This document shows positions 16,928-25,406 of a DNA stretch of 52,943 nucleotides, piece by piece. Position 1 is the first letter of the stretch, and each line of letters opens with the position of its first letter. The notes beneath the pieces were generated by a model. It was not told the origin of the DNA. It did no database searches and saw only the letters and a list, made by a program, of their open reading frames with translations. The position numbers and the translations under genes are program-made. Source of the DNA: Oscillospiraceae bacterium (GTDB lineage: Bacteria; Bacillota; Clostridia; Oscillospirales; Oscillospiraceae); assembly GCA_017524845.1 (NCBI GenBank), contig JAFXUU010000104.1, forward strand, positions 1-52,943, written 5' to 3'.

Positions 16928-18768
16928 TCGGCATCACCGGCGGCACCGGAACGGGGAAGACCACGGCTCTGGAGACCGTCCGGGAGCTGGGCGGCGAGAT
17001 CATCGACTGCGACGAGGTGTATCACGGCCTGCTGGCGTCGGACAAGGCCCTGCTGGCGGCCATCGAAGCTGCCTTCCCCGGCACGGTGGAGGACGGGGTC
17101 CTCCTGCGCAGGAAGCTGGGGCAGATCGTCTTCGGGGACGAAGGAAAGCTGCTGAAGCTCAACGGCATCACCCACGGCTTCGTGAAGAAAGAGGTGGAAA
17201 GGCTCCTGGCGGAGGCCCGCCGGGCGGGGAAGACCCTCGCCGCCGTCGACGCCATCGCCCTCATCGAAGGGGGGCTGGGGGCGCTGTGCCAGGCCACCGT
17301 GGCCGTCTGCGCCCCGGAGGAGACCCGCGTCCGGCGGCTCATGGCCCGGGAGGGCGTCACGGAGGAATACGCCCGCCTGCGCATCCGGGCCCAGAAGAGC
17401 GAGGATTGGTTCCGGCAGCACTGTACGGTCACCCTGGTGAACGACGGCAGCCGGGAGGAATTTGCGGAAAAATGCCGGCGGTGCTTCGAGGCGCTGCCGG
17501 GGGAGGTTCAGAGCATGAGCATGGAAACGATGGAAAAGCTGGAATCCGGCGTGCGGTCCTACAGCCGGGCCTTTCCCGTGGAGTTCACCCGGGCCAAGAT
17601 GTCCCGGATGTACGCCGCCGACGGGCGGGCCTATCTGGATTTCTTCGACGGGGCCGGGGCCCTGAACTACGGCCACAACAACGATTACATCAAGGAGAAG
17701 ATCCTGGCCTACCTGGCGGACGACGGGATCACCCACGCCCTGGACATGTTCACCGGGGCCAAGGCGGCCTTCTTCGAGGCCTTCGACCGGATGATCCTGC
17801 AGCCCAGGGGCCTCCGCTACCGCCTCATGAGCTGCGGCCCCACGGGCACCAACGCCGTGGAGGCGGCCCTGAAGCTGGCCCGGAAGGTCACGGGGCGCAC
17901 GGGCGTCTTCGCCCTCACCGGCTCCTTCCACGGGATGAGCCTGGGTTCTCTCGCCGTCACCGCCGGGGTAGACCACCGGGAGGGCGCCCACGTGCCCCTG
18001 TTCTTCACGAATTTCGTGCCCCATCCCAACGCCGTCGGCTTCGATACCATCGACTACTATGAGTGGCTGCTGACGGACAATTACTCCGGCGTGGAGAAGC
18101 CCGCGGCCTTCATCATCGAGACCACCCAGGCCGAGGGCGGCATCCAGATCGCCCCCACGCCCTGGCTGCAGCGGCTGCGCGCCCTCTGCGACCGGCACGG
18201 CATCCTGCTGATCGTGGACGATATCCAGGTGGGCTGCGGCCGCACGGGGAGCTTTTTCAGCTTCGAGCGGGCGGGCGTCGTGCCGGACCTGGTGGTGCTG
18301 AGCAAATCCATCTCCGGCTACGGGCTGCCCATGTCCCTGCTGTTGATCCGCCCCGAGCTGGACAAGTTCTATCCCGCCGAGCACAACGGCACCTTCCGGG
18401 GCAATCAGCTGGCCTTCGTGGGCGCGAAGGCGGCCCTGGAATACCGGGAAATGGTGGACCTGGACAGCCAGGTGAAGCACAAGGAAAAGCTGGTGTCCGA
18501 CTATATCGAAGAAAAGCTCCTGCCCATGGACGACCGCCTGCGGCACCGGGGCATCGGCCTCATCCACGGGGTGGATTTCGAACAGCTCGGGGACGTGAGC
18601 GGCGCGGTGGCGAAGGAGTGCTTCCGCCGGGGCCTGGTGATCGAGCGGGCCGGAAGGAACGACTGCGTGCTGAAGCTCATGCCCGCCCTCACCATAACGG
18701 AGGAGGAGCTGGCCGAGGGCCTGGACATCATCCACGAGAGCATGCTGACGATTTTGGGAGGAAGATAA
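16918..18768 (+). CDS. Fused dephospho-CoA kinase / diaminobutyrate--2-oxoglutarate aminotransferase
   Basis: One open frame of 616 residues from GTG 16918 (GGAGG 9 bases upstream). Residues 1-199 are CoaE: P-loop GGTGTGKT at 8-15, 'IIDCDEVYH' with the conserved acidic pair at 30-32, 'DAIALIEGGLGALC', and a lid segment 'REGVTEEYARLRIRAQ'; the length is normal. CoaE phosphorylates dephospho-CoA in the last step of CoA synthesis. Residues 200-616 are a full-length EctB-like class III aminotransferase starting 'MSMETMEKLESGVRSYSR', with 'DDIQVGCGRTGSFFSFE' and the PLP lysine K463 in 'SKSISGYGLPM'. EctB converts aspartate semialdehyde and glutamate to 2,4-diaminobutyrate. No ectA or ectC is near. 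I see no stop between the halves, but a good internal ribosome-binding site precedes ATG 17515, so free EctB may also be made. Confidence 0.85.
   Translation: MFVIGITGGTGTGKTTALETVRELGGEIIDCDEVYHGLLASDKALLAAIEAAFPGTVEDGVLLRRKLGQIVFGDEGKLLKLNGITHGFVKKEVERLLAEARRAGKTLAAVDAIALIEGGLGALCQATVAVCAPEETRVRRLMAREGVTEEYARLRIRAQKSEDWFRQHCTVTLVNDGSREEFAEKCRRCFEALPGEVQSMSMETMEKLESGVRSYSRAFPVEFTRAKMSRMYAADGRAYLDFFDGAGALNYGHNNDYIKEKILAYLADDGITHALDMFTGAKAAFFEAFDRMILQPRGLRYRLMSCGPTGTNAVEAALKLARKVTGRTGVFALTGSFHGMSLGSLAVTAGVDHREGAHVPLFFTNFVPHPNAVGFDTIDYYEWLLTDNYSGVEKPAAFIIETTQAEGGIQIAPTPWLQRLRALCDRHGILLIVDDIQVGCGRTGSFFSFERAGVVPDLVVLSKSISGYGLPMSLLLIRPELDKFYPAEHNGTFRGNQLAFVGAKAALEYREMVDLDSQVKHKEKLVSDYIEEKLLPMDDRLRHRGIGLIHGVDFEQLGDVSGAVAKECFRRGLVIERAGRNDCVLKLMPALTITEEELAEGLDIIHESMLTILGGR
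17501..17517 (+). promoter_or_regulatory. Internal ribosome-binding site and start codon of the EctB half
   Basis: GGGAGG (17501-17506) lies 8 bases before ATG 17515, which matches the natural EctB N-terminus (MSMET). The site is inside the uninterrupted coaE-ectB frame, so it either is a relic of two separate genes or gives a separate aminotransferase product. Confidence 0.6.
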
Positions 18769-18769
18769 G

Positions 18770-20149
18770 ATGACGCGAGACGAACTGTTTTTCAAGCAGA
18801 AGAATATCTATGAGACGGCAGACGAAGCCAAGGTCCGGGAGATCTACGATTTCGCCGAGGGCTACAAGACCTGGCTCAGCGCCTCTCGCACCGAGCGGCT
18901 GGCCGTCCGGGAGGCGGTGAAGCTGGCCGAGGCCGCGGGCTTCAAGCCCTGGGTCCCCGGCAAGGCCCATAAGGCCGGGGAGAAGCTGTATTTCGTGAAC
19001 CGGGAGAAGGCCCTCACGCTGGCGGTGCTGGGCAAAAAGTCTCTGGCGGAGGGGGCGAATATCGCCGCAGCCCACGTGGACAATCCCCGGCTGGACCTGA
19101 AGCAGCAGCCCCTTTATGAAGACGGGGAGATGGCCTTCTTCAAGACCCATTACTACGGCGGCATCAAGAAATATCAGTGGGTGACGACGCCTCTGGCCCT
19201 GGTGGGCACGGTGGTCCGGGCCGACGGGGAGAAGATCGACGTATCCGTGGGCCTGGATAAGGGGGAGCCCCGCCTCGTCATCACCGATCTGCTGCCCCAT
19301 CTGGCCGGGGATCAGATGAAGAAGAACGCGGCCGACGTCATCACCGGCGAGGGCCTGAATCTGCTCCTGGGCTCCCGGCCCGACGCCGAGGAGGGCGCCG
19401 ACCGGGTGAAGCTCCGGGTGCTGAAGCTGCTCCATGAGAAATACGGGATCACCGAGGCGGACTTCCTCTCCGCCGAACTCTGCGCCGTCCCTGCCGACGA
19501 GGTCACCGACATCGGGCTGGACGGGAGCTTCATCGGCGGCTACGGCCACGACGACCGGGTCTGCGCCTACGCCGAGCTCATGGCCGTGCTGGAGACGAAA
19601 AAGCCCGAAAAGACCGCCGTCTGCCTCCTGGTGGACAAGGAGGAGATCGGCTCCGAGGGCGTGACGGCCATGCAGTCCGCCGCCTTCGACCGTTTCATGG
19701 AGGACCTCTGCCGGGCCCAGGGCGTCTCCCTGCGGGAGTGCTGCGCCCGGTCCTTCTGCCTCTCCGCCGACGTGTGCAACGCCTTCGATCCCAATTTCCC
19801 CGACGTCAGCGAGAAGCGCAACAACGCCAGGGTGAATTACGGGGTGGGTATCCTCAAATTCACCGGCTCCCGGGGCAAGTCCGGCTCCAATGACGCTTCC
19901 GCCGAGGTGGTGGGCCGGGTGCGCCGCCTGCTGGACGGCGCGGGCGTCGCCTGGCAGATGGGCGAGCTGGGCAAGGTGGACAAGGGCGGCGGCGGCACCG
20001 TGGCCATGTTCACCGCCCGCCGGGACATCGACACCATCGACGCCGGGGTCCCCGTGCTGAGCATGCACGCCCCCTTCGAGGTCATCGCCAAGGCGGACCT
20101 GTATATGACCTACGCCGCCGTGAAGGCCCTCTACGCAGCGGCGATTTGA
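18770..20149 (+). CDS. M18 family aminopeptidase (aspartyl aminopeptidase type)
   Basis: 459 residues, the usual M18 length. A metal-binding histidine is at residue 102 in 'AAHVDNPRLDLK'. Other metal or catalytic segments are 'GYGHDDRVCAYA', 'DKEEIGSEG' and the C-terminal 'MHAPFEVIAKADLY'. M18 enzymes are dodecameric cytosolic zinc peptidases removing N-terminal acidic or hydrophobic residues. ATG 18770 lies 1 base after the upstream stop, with GGAGG (within the end of the aminotransferase gene) as ribosome-binding site, so it is co-translated with the fusion gene. The last codons overlap the -35 box of the next promoter. Confidence 0.92.
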   Translation: MTRDELFFKQKNIYETADEAKVREIYDFAEGYKTWLSASRTERLAVREAVKLAEAAGFKPWVPGKAHKAGEKLYFVNREKALTLAVLGKKSLAEGANIAAAHVDNPRLDLKQQPLYEDGEMAFFKTHYYGGIKKYQWVTTPLALVGTVVRADGEKIDVSVGLDKGEPRLVITDLLPHLAGDQMKKNAADVITGEGLNLLLGSRPDAEEGADRVKLRVLKLLHEKYGITEADFLSAELCAVPADEVTDIGLDGSFIGGYGHDDRVCAYAELMAVLETKKPEKTAVCLLVDKEEIGSEGVTAMQSAAFDRFMEDLCRAQGVSLRECCARSFCLSADVCNAFDPNFPDVSEKRNNARVNYGVGILKFTGSRGKSGSNDASAEVVGRVRRLLDGAGVAWQMGELGKVDKGGGGTVAMFTARRDIDTIDAGVPVLSMHAPFEVIAKADLYMTYAAVKALYAAAI

Positions 20150-20174
20150 CAAACGCTTCCAACAGCGTTATGAT
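20146..20174 (+). promoter_or_regulatory. Promoter of the zinc-ribbon membrane protein gene, -35 overlapping the upstream stop codon
   Basis: TTGACA (20146-20151), 17 bp, TATGAT (20169-20174). The -35 box contains the TGA stop of the aminopeptidase gene (20147-20149). The leader holds a GC hairpin CCGGGCC/GGCCCGG (20182-20202) before the AAAGGAGG site. Confidence 0.8.
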
Positions 20175-20227
20175 GCCTTTGCCGGGCCCCGACCCGGCCC
20201 GGTGAGATTCCGAAAGGAGGATCGGAC

Positions 20228-20923
20228 GTGGAAGAAAAGAAGGTTTGTCCCTCCTGCGGCGCCGTGCTGCAGCCCGACGCCAGGCACTGCACGGAGTGCG
20301 GGGCAAAAATCGAAGAGATAGAGAACGCCGCAGCCGCGGCGGAAGCTGCCGCCGCGAAGGCGGAGGAAGCCTTGAACGAGGCGGAGGCGGTCTTCGGCCA
20401 GGCGCCCTTCGCCCAGCAGTCCCCCGCCGCCATCCTGGGAAGCGCGGCCGCCGCCGTCCCGGAGGTCGAGACCGCCGCGCCCGCCCAGGAAAAGCCGGAG
20501 CCCATGTACGCGGCCCCCGCCGCCCCCGCGGCGGCCCCTTACGCGGCCCCCGCCCAGCAGCCTTACCGGCCCCAGCCCGCTCAGCCCGTCTACCCGCCCT
20601 ACGCTCCGGCGCAGGTCCGGGAGACGGAGGACCCCGACCGGCCCGGCCGCAAGAGCAAGTATGCTCCCATGACCTCTCTGGGCATGGCCGTGGAGATCTT
20701 CCTCATGGGGATCCCCGTCATCGGCTTCGTCCTCATGATCCTGTGGAGCTGCGGCGTCTGCCGCAAGATCGCCCGGCGCAACCTGGCCCGGGCGTACCTC
20801 ATCCTGCTGGTGGTGAGCCTGCTGGTGCTGGTGATCGCTGCCCTGCTGGCCCGCTTCGTCTTCCCGGACGAGATCGTGCGTCTGGTGGAAAAGCTCATCC
20901 CCGGCTACACGCTCCAGTGGTGA
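20228..20923 (+). CDS. Zinc-ribbon, Ala/Pro-rich membrane protein of unknown function
   Basis: 231 residues from GTG 20228 (AAAGGAGG upstream). A zinc ribbon is formed by C7, C10, C21 and C24 ('CPSCGAVL', 'CTECGAK'). Residues 30-60 are Ala/Glu-rich and probably helical. Residues 70-145 are a low-complexity Ala/Pro/Gln/Tyr linker. Two hydrophobic segments follow at about 158-180 and 195-215, separated by a short basic Cys-containing loop. The layout resembles the many 'zinc-ribbon domain' membrane proteins of Firmicutes, whose function is unknown. It is monocistronic between its own promoter and a strong terminator. It lies next to a MoxR operon but is transcribed separately. Confidence 0.75.
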   Translation: MEEKKVCPSCGAVLQPDARHCTECGAKIEEIENAAAAAEAAAAKAEEALNEAEAVFGQAPFAQQSPAAILGSAAAAVPEVETAAPAQEKPEPMYAAPAAPAAAPYAAPAQQPYRPQPAQPVYPPYAPAQVRETEDPDRPGRKSKYAPMTSLGMAVEIFLMGIPVIGFVLMILWSCGVCRKIARRNLARAYLILLVVSLLVLVIAALLARFVFPDEIVRLVEKLIPGYTLQW

Positions 20924-20940
20924 CCGATCACGCTTCCCCC

Positions 20941-20972
20941 TCCGCCGGGCCTTCGGGCCCGGCGGATTTTTC
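20941..20972 (+). terminator. Terminator after the zinc-ribbon gene
   Basis: An 11-bp stem, TCCGCCGGGCC (20941-20951) with GGCCCGGCGGA (20956-20966), has a TTCG loop and then TTTTTCT. A strong intrinsic terminator. Confidence 0.9.
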
Positions 20973-20974
20973 TG

Positions 20975-21003
20975 TTGCAATCCCGGAACGCAGGGTATAA
21001 AAT
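20975..21003 (+). promoter_or_regulatory. Promoter of the MoxR operon
   Basis: TTGCAA (20975-20980), 17 bp, TAAAAT (20998-21003), with an alternative TATAAA at 20996-21001. It sits directly behind the upstream terminator. GGAAAGGAA precedes ATG 21042. Confidence 0.55.
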
Positions 21004-21041
21004 TATCAAATAAATCGCATCTGGAAGGAAAGGAATCGCAT

Positions 21042-22013
21042 ATGGAAATCGCCGAGATCGCAGCCCTCGCAGCGCGCATCAGGGAGAACGTGGAAAAGGT
21101 CATCATCAGCAGCGGGGATCACCTGGAGCTGATGCTGACGGCTCTCATCGCCGGAGGACACGTCCTGCTGGACGACGTGCCCGGCACGGGAAAGACCGTC
21201 ACCGCCAAGGCTCTGGCGAAGAGCCTGGGCGTGGATATGAAGCGCATCCAGTTCACGCCGGACCTCCTGCCCGGGGACGTGACGGGGATGAGCGTCTTCA
21301 ATCAGAAGGAAAACGTCTTCGAGTTCCGGGAGGGCCCCGCCTTCACCAACGTCCTCCTGGCCGACGAGATCAACCGGGCCACCCCCCGCACCCAGAGCGC
21401 CCTGCTGGAGTGCATGGAGGAAAAGCAGATCACGGCCGACGGGGTCACCCGCAGCCTGGGGCGGCCCTTCTTCGTCATCGCCACCCAGAACCCGGTGGAG
21501 ACCGGGGGCACCTTCCCCCTGCCCGAGGCCCAGCTGGACCGCTTCCTCATGCGTCTGCGCCCCGGCTACCCCGGCGCCGAGGGGGAGAAGAGCATCCTCG
21601 ACCGCTTCATCAACAACGATCCCCTGGCGGAGCTGGAGAGCGTGGCCTCCGGCAGCGAGCTGATCGACGCCCAGGCAAGCTGCTCCGCCGTGCAGGTGTC
21701 CGACCCGGTGCGGTATTACATCGTGGCCCTCACGGAGGCCACCAGGACCCCCGCGGAGGTGAGCCTGGGAGTCAGCCCCCGGGGCATGCTGTGGATGCTG
21801 AAGGCCGCCCAGGCCTGGGCCGCCGTCCACGGCCGGGACTACGTGCTGCCCGACGACGTGAAGAAGCTGGCCGCCCCGGTGTTCGCCCACCGGCTGGTCA
21901 CCCGCTCCGGCTACGGGGCCGCCGAGCGCAGCGAGGAGCTCATCCGGGAGCTGACCCGGGCGGTGCCGGTGCCCTCCGAGGACCCGGCGGCGGAAAAGCT
22001 GCTGGAGAGCTGA
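21042..22013 (+). CDS. MoxR family AAA+ ATPase
   Basis: 323 residues. Walker A GTGKT at 48-52 in 'LLDDVPGTGKT', Walker B 'NVLLADEINRATP', sensor 1 'FVIATQNPVE', and the downstream AAA lid domain give a standard MoxR/RavA-type ATPase. MoxR proteins act as chaperones, often for proteins encoded beside them such as DUF58 and von Willebrand factor A proteins. The next two genes encode exactly such partners (DUF58, membrane DUF4129), with 1-base spacing and then a 4-base overlap. Location is cytoplasmic, probably membrane-associated through partners. Confidence 0.93.
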   Translation: MEIAEIAALAARIRENVEKVIISSGDHLELMLTALIAGGHVLLDDVPGTGKTVTAKALAKSLGVDMKRIQFTPDLLPGDVTGMSVFNQKENVFEFREGPAFTNVLLADEINRATPRTQSALLECMEEKQITADGVTRSLGRPFFVIATQNPVETGGTFPLPEAQLDRFLMRLRPGYPGAEGEKSILDRFINNDPLAELESVASGSELIDAQASCSAVQVSDPVRYYIVALTEATRTPAEVSLGVSPRGMLWMLKAAQAWAAVHGRDYVLPDDVKKLAAPVFAHRLVTRSGYGAAERSEELIRELTRAVPVPSEDPAAEKLLES

Positions 22014-22014
22014 T

Positions 22015-23091
22015 ATGACCCCGATATGGATCATGGTCGTCGTCGCCGTGCTGGCGATCCTCCAGACCATATACTACAACCGCTTCGGCCTCCGGAAGGT
22101 GAGCTATACCCGGCGCTTCAGCCGGGAGCGGGTCTTCGAGGGGGAGAAGGTGGAGCTGGTGGAGGTGCTGGCCAACGATAAGCCGGTGCCCGTCCCCTGG
22201 GTGCGGGTGGAGTCCCGCATCTCCGGGGACCTGCAGTTCCGCCGCCAGGAGAACATGGGCCTGAGCATGGACCGCTTCCACAAGAGCCTGTTCTACCTGG
22301 GCGGCTTTTCGAAGATCACCCGCCGCCATGAAATCACCTGCCTCCACCGGGGCTATTTCGACTGCTCGCTCGCCTCCGTCGTGGCGGGGGACCTCTTCGG
22401 CGTGGCCCACGACCGGGCGGACGTGCAGGGGGACGCGAGGATCTTTGTCTACCCCGCCGTCCTGAAGCCGGACGAGCTGCCGGACACCGCCCTCCAGTGG
22501 CAGGGGGACGTGACGGTGCGCCGCTGGATCCTGCCGGACCCCATCCTGGTCTCCGGCATCCGGGCCTACCGCAGCGGCGACCCCCGGAAGGACGTGCACT
22601 GGCGGGCCACCGCCCGCACCGGCAGCCTGCAGGTGAAGCAGCGGGACTATACCGTCTGCCCCCGGGCGCTGCTGGTGCTCAACTGCCAGATCTCCGACCG
22701 GCAGATGGGGGCCATGGAGCCCAGGGACGCGGAATACATCGAAGGGGGCGTGCGCATCTGCGCGGCCCTTGCCGCCTGGTGCGTGCGAAACGGCGTTGAC
22801 GTGGGCTTCCTCACGAACGGGGAGAGCGCCCTGCCGGAGATCAGCCTGAGCATCCCGCCCCGCTGCTCCGAGGCGCAGCTGGAGCGCATCCTGGAGGCCC
22901 TGGCGGTGCTGAAGATCAGGATGACCCTGGACCTCCACGTTCTGCTGGACCGGCAGATCGAAGCCGCCGTGTCGGACATGGACATCCTCGTCGTCTCGGC
23001 CTATTGGAGCGACGTGCTGGAGGAGCGGGCGGGGAAGCTGCGCAAGCTGGGCAATTCCGTCACCTGGCAGAAGATCGGAGGCGGACAGTGA
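22015..23091 (+). CDS. DUF58 domain-containing protein
   Basis: 358 residues. One N-terminal transmembrane helix (about 3-20) is followed by an extended beta-rich part. The DUF58 signature is around 205-225, 'DPRKDVHWRATARTGSLQV', with 'IRAYRSGD' just before. The family is almost always encoded next to a MoxR ATPase; its biochemical function is not settled, with links to envelope assembly and stress. ATG 22015 is 1 base after the moxR stop. The gene overlaps the next one (GTGA, 23088-23091). Confidence 0.9.
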   Translation: MTPIWIMVVVAVLAILQTIYYNRFGLRKVSYTRRFSRERVFEGEKVELVEVLANDKPVPVPWVRVESRISGDLQFRRQENMGLSMDRFHKSLFYLGGFSKITRRHEITCLHRGYFDCSLASVVAGDLFGVAHDRADVQGDARIFVYPAVLKPDELPDTALQWQGDVTVRRWILPDPILVSGIRAYRSGDPRKDVHWRATARTGSLQVKQRDYTVCPRALLVLNCQISDRQMGAMEPRDAEYIEGGVRICAALAAWCVRNGVDVGFLTNGESALPEISLSIPPRCSEAQLERILEALAVLKIRMTLDLHVLLDRQIEAAVSDMDILVVSAYWSDVLEERAGKLRKLGNSVTWQKIGGGQ

Positions 23092-24401
23092 AAACGGAAA
23101 AGATCGCCATTCGGCTGATGAACCTGCTGCTGAGCGCCTTCTTTGCCTTCGGCGTGCTGGTGTTCCTGGAGCAGTTTTCCCGAACCGGCTGGCCCTGGTA
23201 CAGCCGGTCCCTCCGCTGCTGGCCCCTGCTGATCTGCTTCCTGCTGGGGTCCCTGGCCCGTCTGCTGGACCGGTGGAAATATCCCCTCCTGGGGGTGAGC
23301 GTCCTCCTGGCCCTGGCCGTCATGGCGCCCTCCTGGCCCGCTTACGGCGGCCTGGATATCGCCTATCTCGTCTGCGCCGCCGTCATGGGAGGCGTGCTGT
23401 TCCTCCTGGGCCACCGGGGGGAGGAGCCCTTCCCGCCGAGGCTGGCGGTGGCCTCCCTGCTGGTCTACCTTGGAGGCAGCCTCTATTTCTTCCTGGGGGA
23501 CTGGGAGATCGCGGCTTTCCGGCCCCTGTGCTGGTGCGGCCTCGCCTCCTTCTGCCTGAGCCTCTACAGCTTCAACGCCGCCAGCCTCTACATCGGCGTC
23601 CACAACGTCAAGGGCGGCGAGAGCATGGCCATCCCCTCGGGCATCCGGGGCCGGAACCTGATCCTGCTCACGGTGTTCCTCGTCGCGGCGGTGCTCCTGG
23701 GGAGCCTGGGGGTCGTACACCGCTTCCTCTCCGGCGCCGGGCGCTGGCTCGTCTCCCTGGGGGCGGCCTTCCTGCGCTTCATGGCGGGGCTGGGGGGCGG
23801 CAGCGGCATGATGAGCCCCACCTCTCCCACCCCTACGGCGGAGGAGACGGAGGGGCCCGGCCTCAGCAACATCGTGGAGGACGGGGACCCCACCTTCGCC
23901 GTCTTCTACGGCATCATCCTGGGGGTCTGCGGCATCCTCTTCTTCCTGCTGGCCTACGGCTTTGTCAAGGAGGGACGCCGGGGCGGCGGACACCGCTTTG
24001 CCGACTGGGTCCGCGGTCTCTTCCGCACCCGGGAGATCCTGGAGTATGAGGACGACGTGGAACGCACCGGCGACCTGCGCAGCGCCCTGGCCGAGGGCGG
24101 GAAGAAAGCCCGCCGCTGGCTGAAAAAGCTGCGGGAGAAGCCGGAGCGCTTCGACGATATGCCGGACGACCGGATGCGATTGCGCTTTGCCTACAAGGCC
24201 CTGCTGAAATCCGGCCGCGTTTCCGGCTGGATCCCCTCCGCCACCCCCAGGGAGGTGGGCGGAAAGCTGGAGACCGAAGCCTTCCGGGAGCTGACGGAGG
24301 CCTACTGCGCCGCCCGCTACGATCTGGAGCGGGAGCCCACGGAGGAAGAGGCGGCCTGGGCCGGCAAGGCCATGCAGGCCCTGCAGAGGAGGGGCCGATG
24401 A
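23088..24401 (+). CDS. Polytopic membrane protein with C-terminal DUF4129-like domain
   Basis: 437 residues from GTG 23088, with GGAGG 6 bases upstream and a 4-base overlap with the DUF58 gene. The frame is open upstream, but that part is antiphase DUF58 sequence. About eight hydrophobic segments fill residues 10-210, and another lies at about 270-295. The cytoplasmic tail (about 300-437) has the pattern 'RMRLRFAYKALLKSG', 'ATPREVG', and 'FRELTEAYCAARYD', typical of DUF4129 modules found at the end of transglutaminase-like TgpA proteins. No transglutaminase domain is present here. Together with MoxR and DUF58 it forms the usual three-part envelope cluster of unknown function. Confidence 0.75.
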   Translation: MKTEKIAIRLMNLLLSAFFAFGVLVFLEQFSRTGWPWYSRSLRCWPLLICFLLGSLARLLDRWKYPLLGVSVLLALAVMAPSWPAYGGLDIAYLVCAAVMGGVLFLLGHRGEEPFPPRLAVASLLVYLGGSLYFFLGDWEIAAFRPLCWCGLASFCLSLYSFNAASLYIGVHNVKGGESMAIPSGIRGRNLILLTVFLVAAVLLGSLGVVHRFLSGAGRWLVSLGAAFLRFMAGLGGGSGMMSPTSPTPTAEETEGPGLSNIVEDGDPTFAVFYGIILGVCGILFFLLAYGFVKEGRRGGGHRFADWVRGLFRTREILEYEDDVERTGDLRSALAEGGKKARRWLKKLREKPERFDDMPDDRMRLRFAYKALLKSGRVSGWIPSATPREVGGKLETEAFRELTEAYCAARYDLEREPTEEEAAWAGKAMQALQRRGR

Positions 24402-25282
24402 AGGGGTACACCGTCGGCGCCGACGTGGGGGGCACCCACGTCCGTCTGGCGCTGCTGACCCCGGAGGGAGAGCTGCGCCGCGTGGTGAAATACCGGCGGG
24501 AGGAGGTCATGCCCGACGGCGATCCCTTCCGCTTCGGAGACGTGCTGCGGCAGTACGCGGAGGACTGCGCCGTGCCCGTCGCGGCGGCGGGGACCGGCAT
24601 CCCCGGCACCCTGAGCCGGGACTGCCGCACGGTGCTCAACGTGCCCAACATCCCGGCCCTGAACGGGCTCGAGCTGGCCGACGGGCTGAGCCGCCGGGCG
24701 GGCTTCCCCGTGAAGCTGGAAAACGATACCGTGATGCTCCTGGGGGGCGACCTGCACCGCCTCTCCCTGCCCCGGCGGGGCCTGATCCTGGGCGTATACG
24801 TCGGCACGGGGCTGGGCAGCGCCGTGTTTTACGACGCAAGGCCCCTTCGCGGGGCCAATTCCCTCAATGAGCTGGGCCATTTCCCCATCCCCGGCAGCCG
24901 GGTGAAGTGCACCTGCGGCAACGTGGGCTGCGCGGAAAACCTGGTGTCCGGCCGCCGCCTTCAGGCCCTGCGGGCGGAGAAGTGGCCGGAGACCCATATC
25001 GCCGAGCTTTTCCCGGCCATGGCGGGCTCCCCGGAGCTGGCGGAATTCGTGGACACCGCCGCCTGCCTCCTGGCGGGCTGCGTGAACCTCCTGGATCCGG
25101 AGGTGCTGGTGGTGGGAGGCGGCGTGCCCGCCATGCGGGGCTTCCCCCGGGAAGCGCTGGAAGCCGCCGTGCGGGAGAAGTGCATGCACCCCCGGCCCGC
25201 GGACAGCCTGCGTCTGGTTTGGAGCCAGGGTGCGGACGATACCGGCGCCCTGGGCGCCGCCTGGCTGGCCCGGGAGAGCTGA
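24398..25282 (+). CDS. ROK family sugar kinase
   Basis: 294 residues. The ATP-binding phosphate loop 'GADVGGTHVRLAL' is at 7-19. The ROK catalytic region 'KLENDTVMLLGG' contains the general-base aspartate. The zinc-binding 'CTCGNVGCAEN' is at about 171-181. Relatives phosphorylate glucose, allose, N-acetylmannosamine or other hexoses; the absence of an N-terminal HTH makes it a kinase and not a NagC-type repressor. Sugar specificity is undetermined; the allose-kinase subgroup is one possibility. The start overlaps the preceding gene by 4 bases (ATGA). A palindromic terminator follows, so it closes the MoxR operon. Confidence 0.88.
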   Translation: MKGYTVGADVGGTHVRLALLTPEGELRRVVKYRREEVMPDGDPFRFGDVLRQYAEDCAVPVAAAGTGIPGTLSRDCRTVLNVPNIPALNGLELADGLSRRAGFPVKLENDTVMLLGGDLHRLSLPRRGLILGVYVGTGLGSAVFYDARPLRGANSLNELGHFPIPGSRVKCTCGNVGCAENLVSGRRLQALRAEKWPETHIAELFPAMAGSPELAEFVDTAACLLAGCVNLLDPEVLVVGGGVPAMRGFPREALEAAVREKCMHPRPADSLRLVWSQGADDTGALGAAWLARES

Positions 25283-25293
25283 ACAGGGATTTT

Positions 25294-25333
25294 GCGGCGG
25301 ATTTCCCGGGAAATCCGCCGCCCTTGCTTTTTC
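25294..25333 (+). terminator. Terminator after the ROK kinase gene
   Basis: A 28-base perfect palindrome (25294-25321) reads GCGGCGGATTTCCC and its complement, followed by CCTTGCTTTTTC. A strong stem with a delayed T-tract. Confidence 0.75.
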
Positions 25334-25345
25334 GCGGGCGCAAAA

Positions 25346-25356
25346 CGTGGTATGAT
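25346..25356 (+). promoter_or_regulatory. Extended -10 promoter of addBA
   Basis: TATGAT (25351-25356) is preceded by TGG (25348-25350), an extended -10 element. No good -35 box lies at 17 bp; TTGCTT at 25324 is 21 bp away. AAAGGAGGG precedes GTG 25407. Confidence 0.5.
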
Positions 25357-25406
25357 AAGCATGGGGAGAACGCCGGACGGAGTCCGGAGGAAAGGAGGGA
25401 CGGACC

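Noticed and set aside
16750-18795. A 681-codon - strand open frame opposite the coaE-ectB fusion
   Set aside because: Complement of strongly coding sequence with clear CoaE and EctB motifs; no independent evidence.
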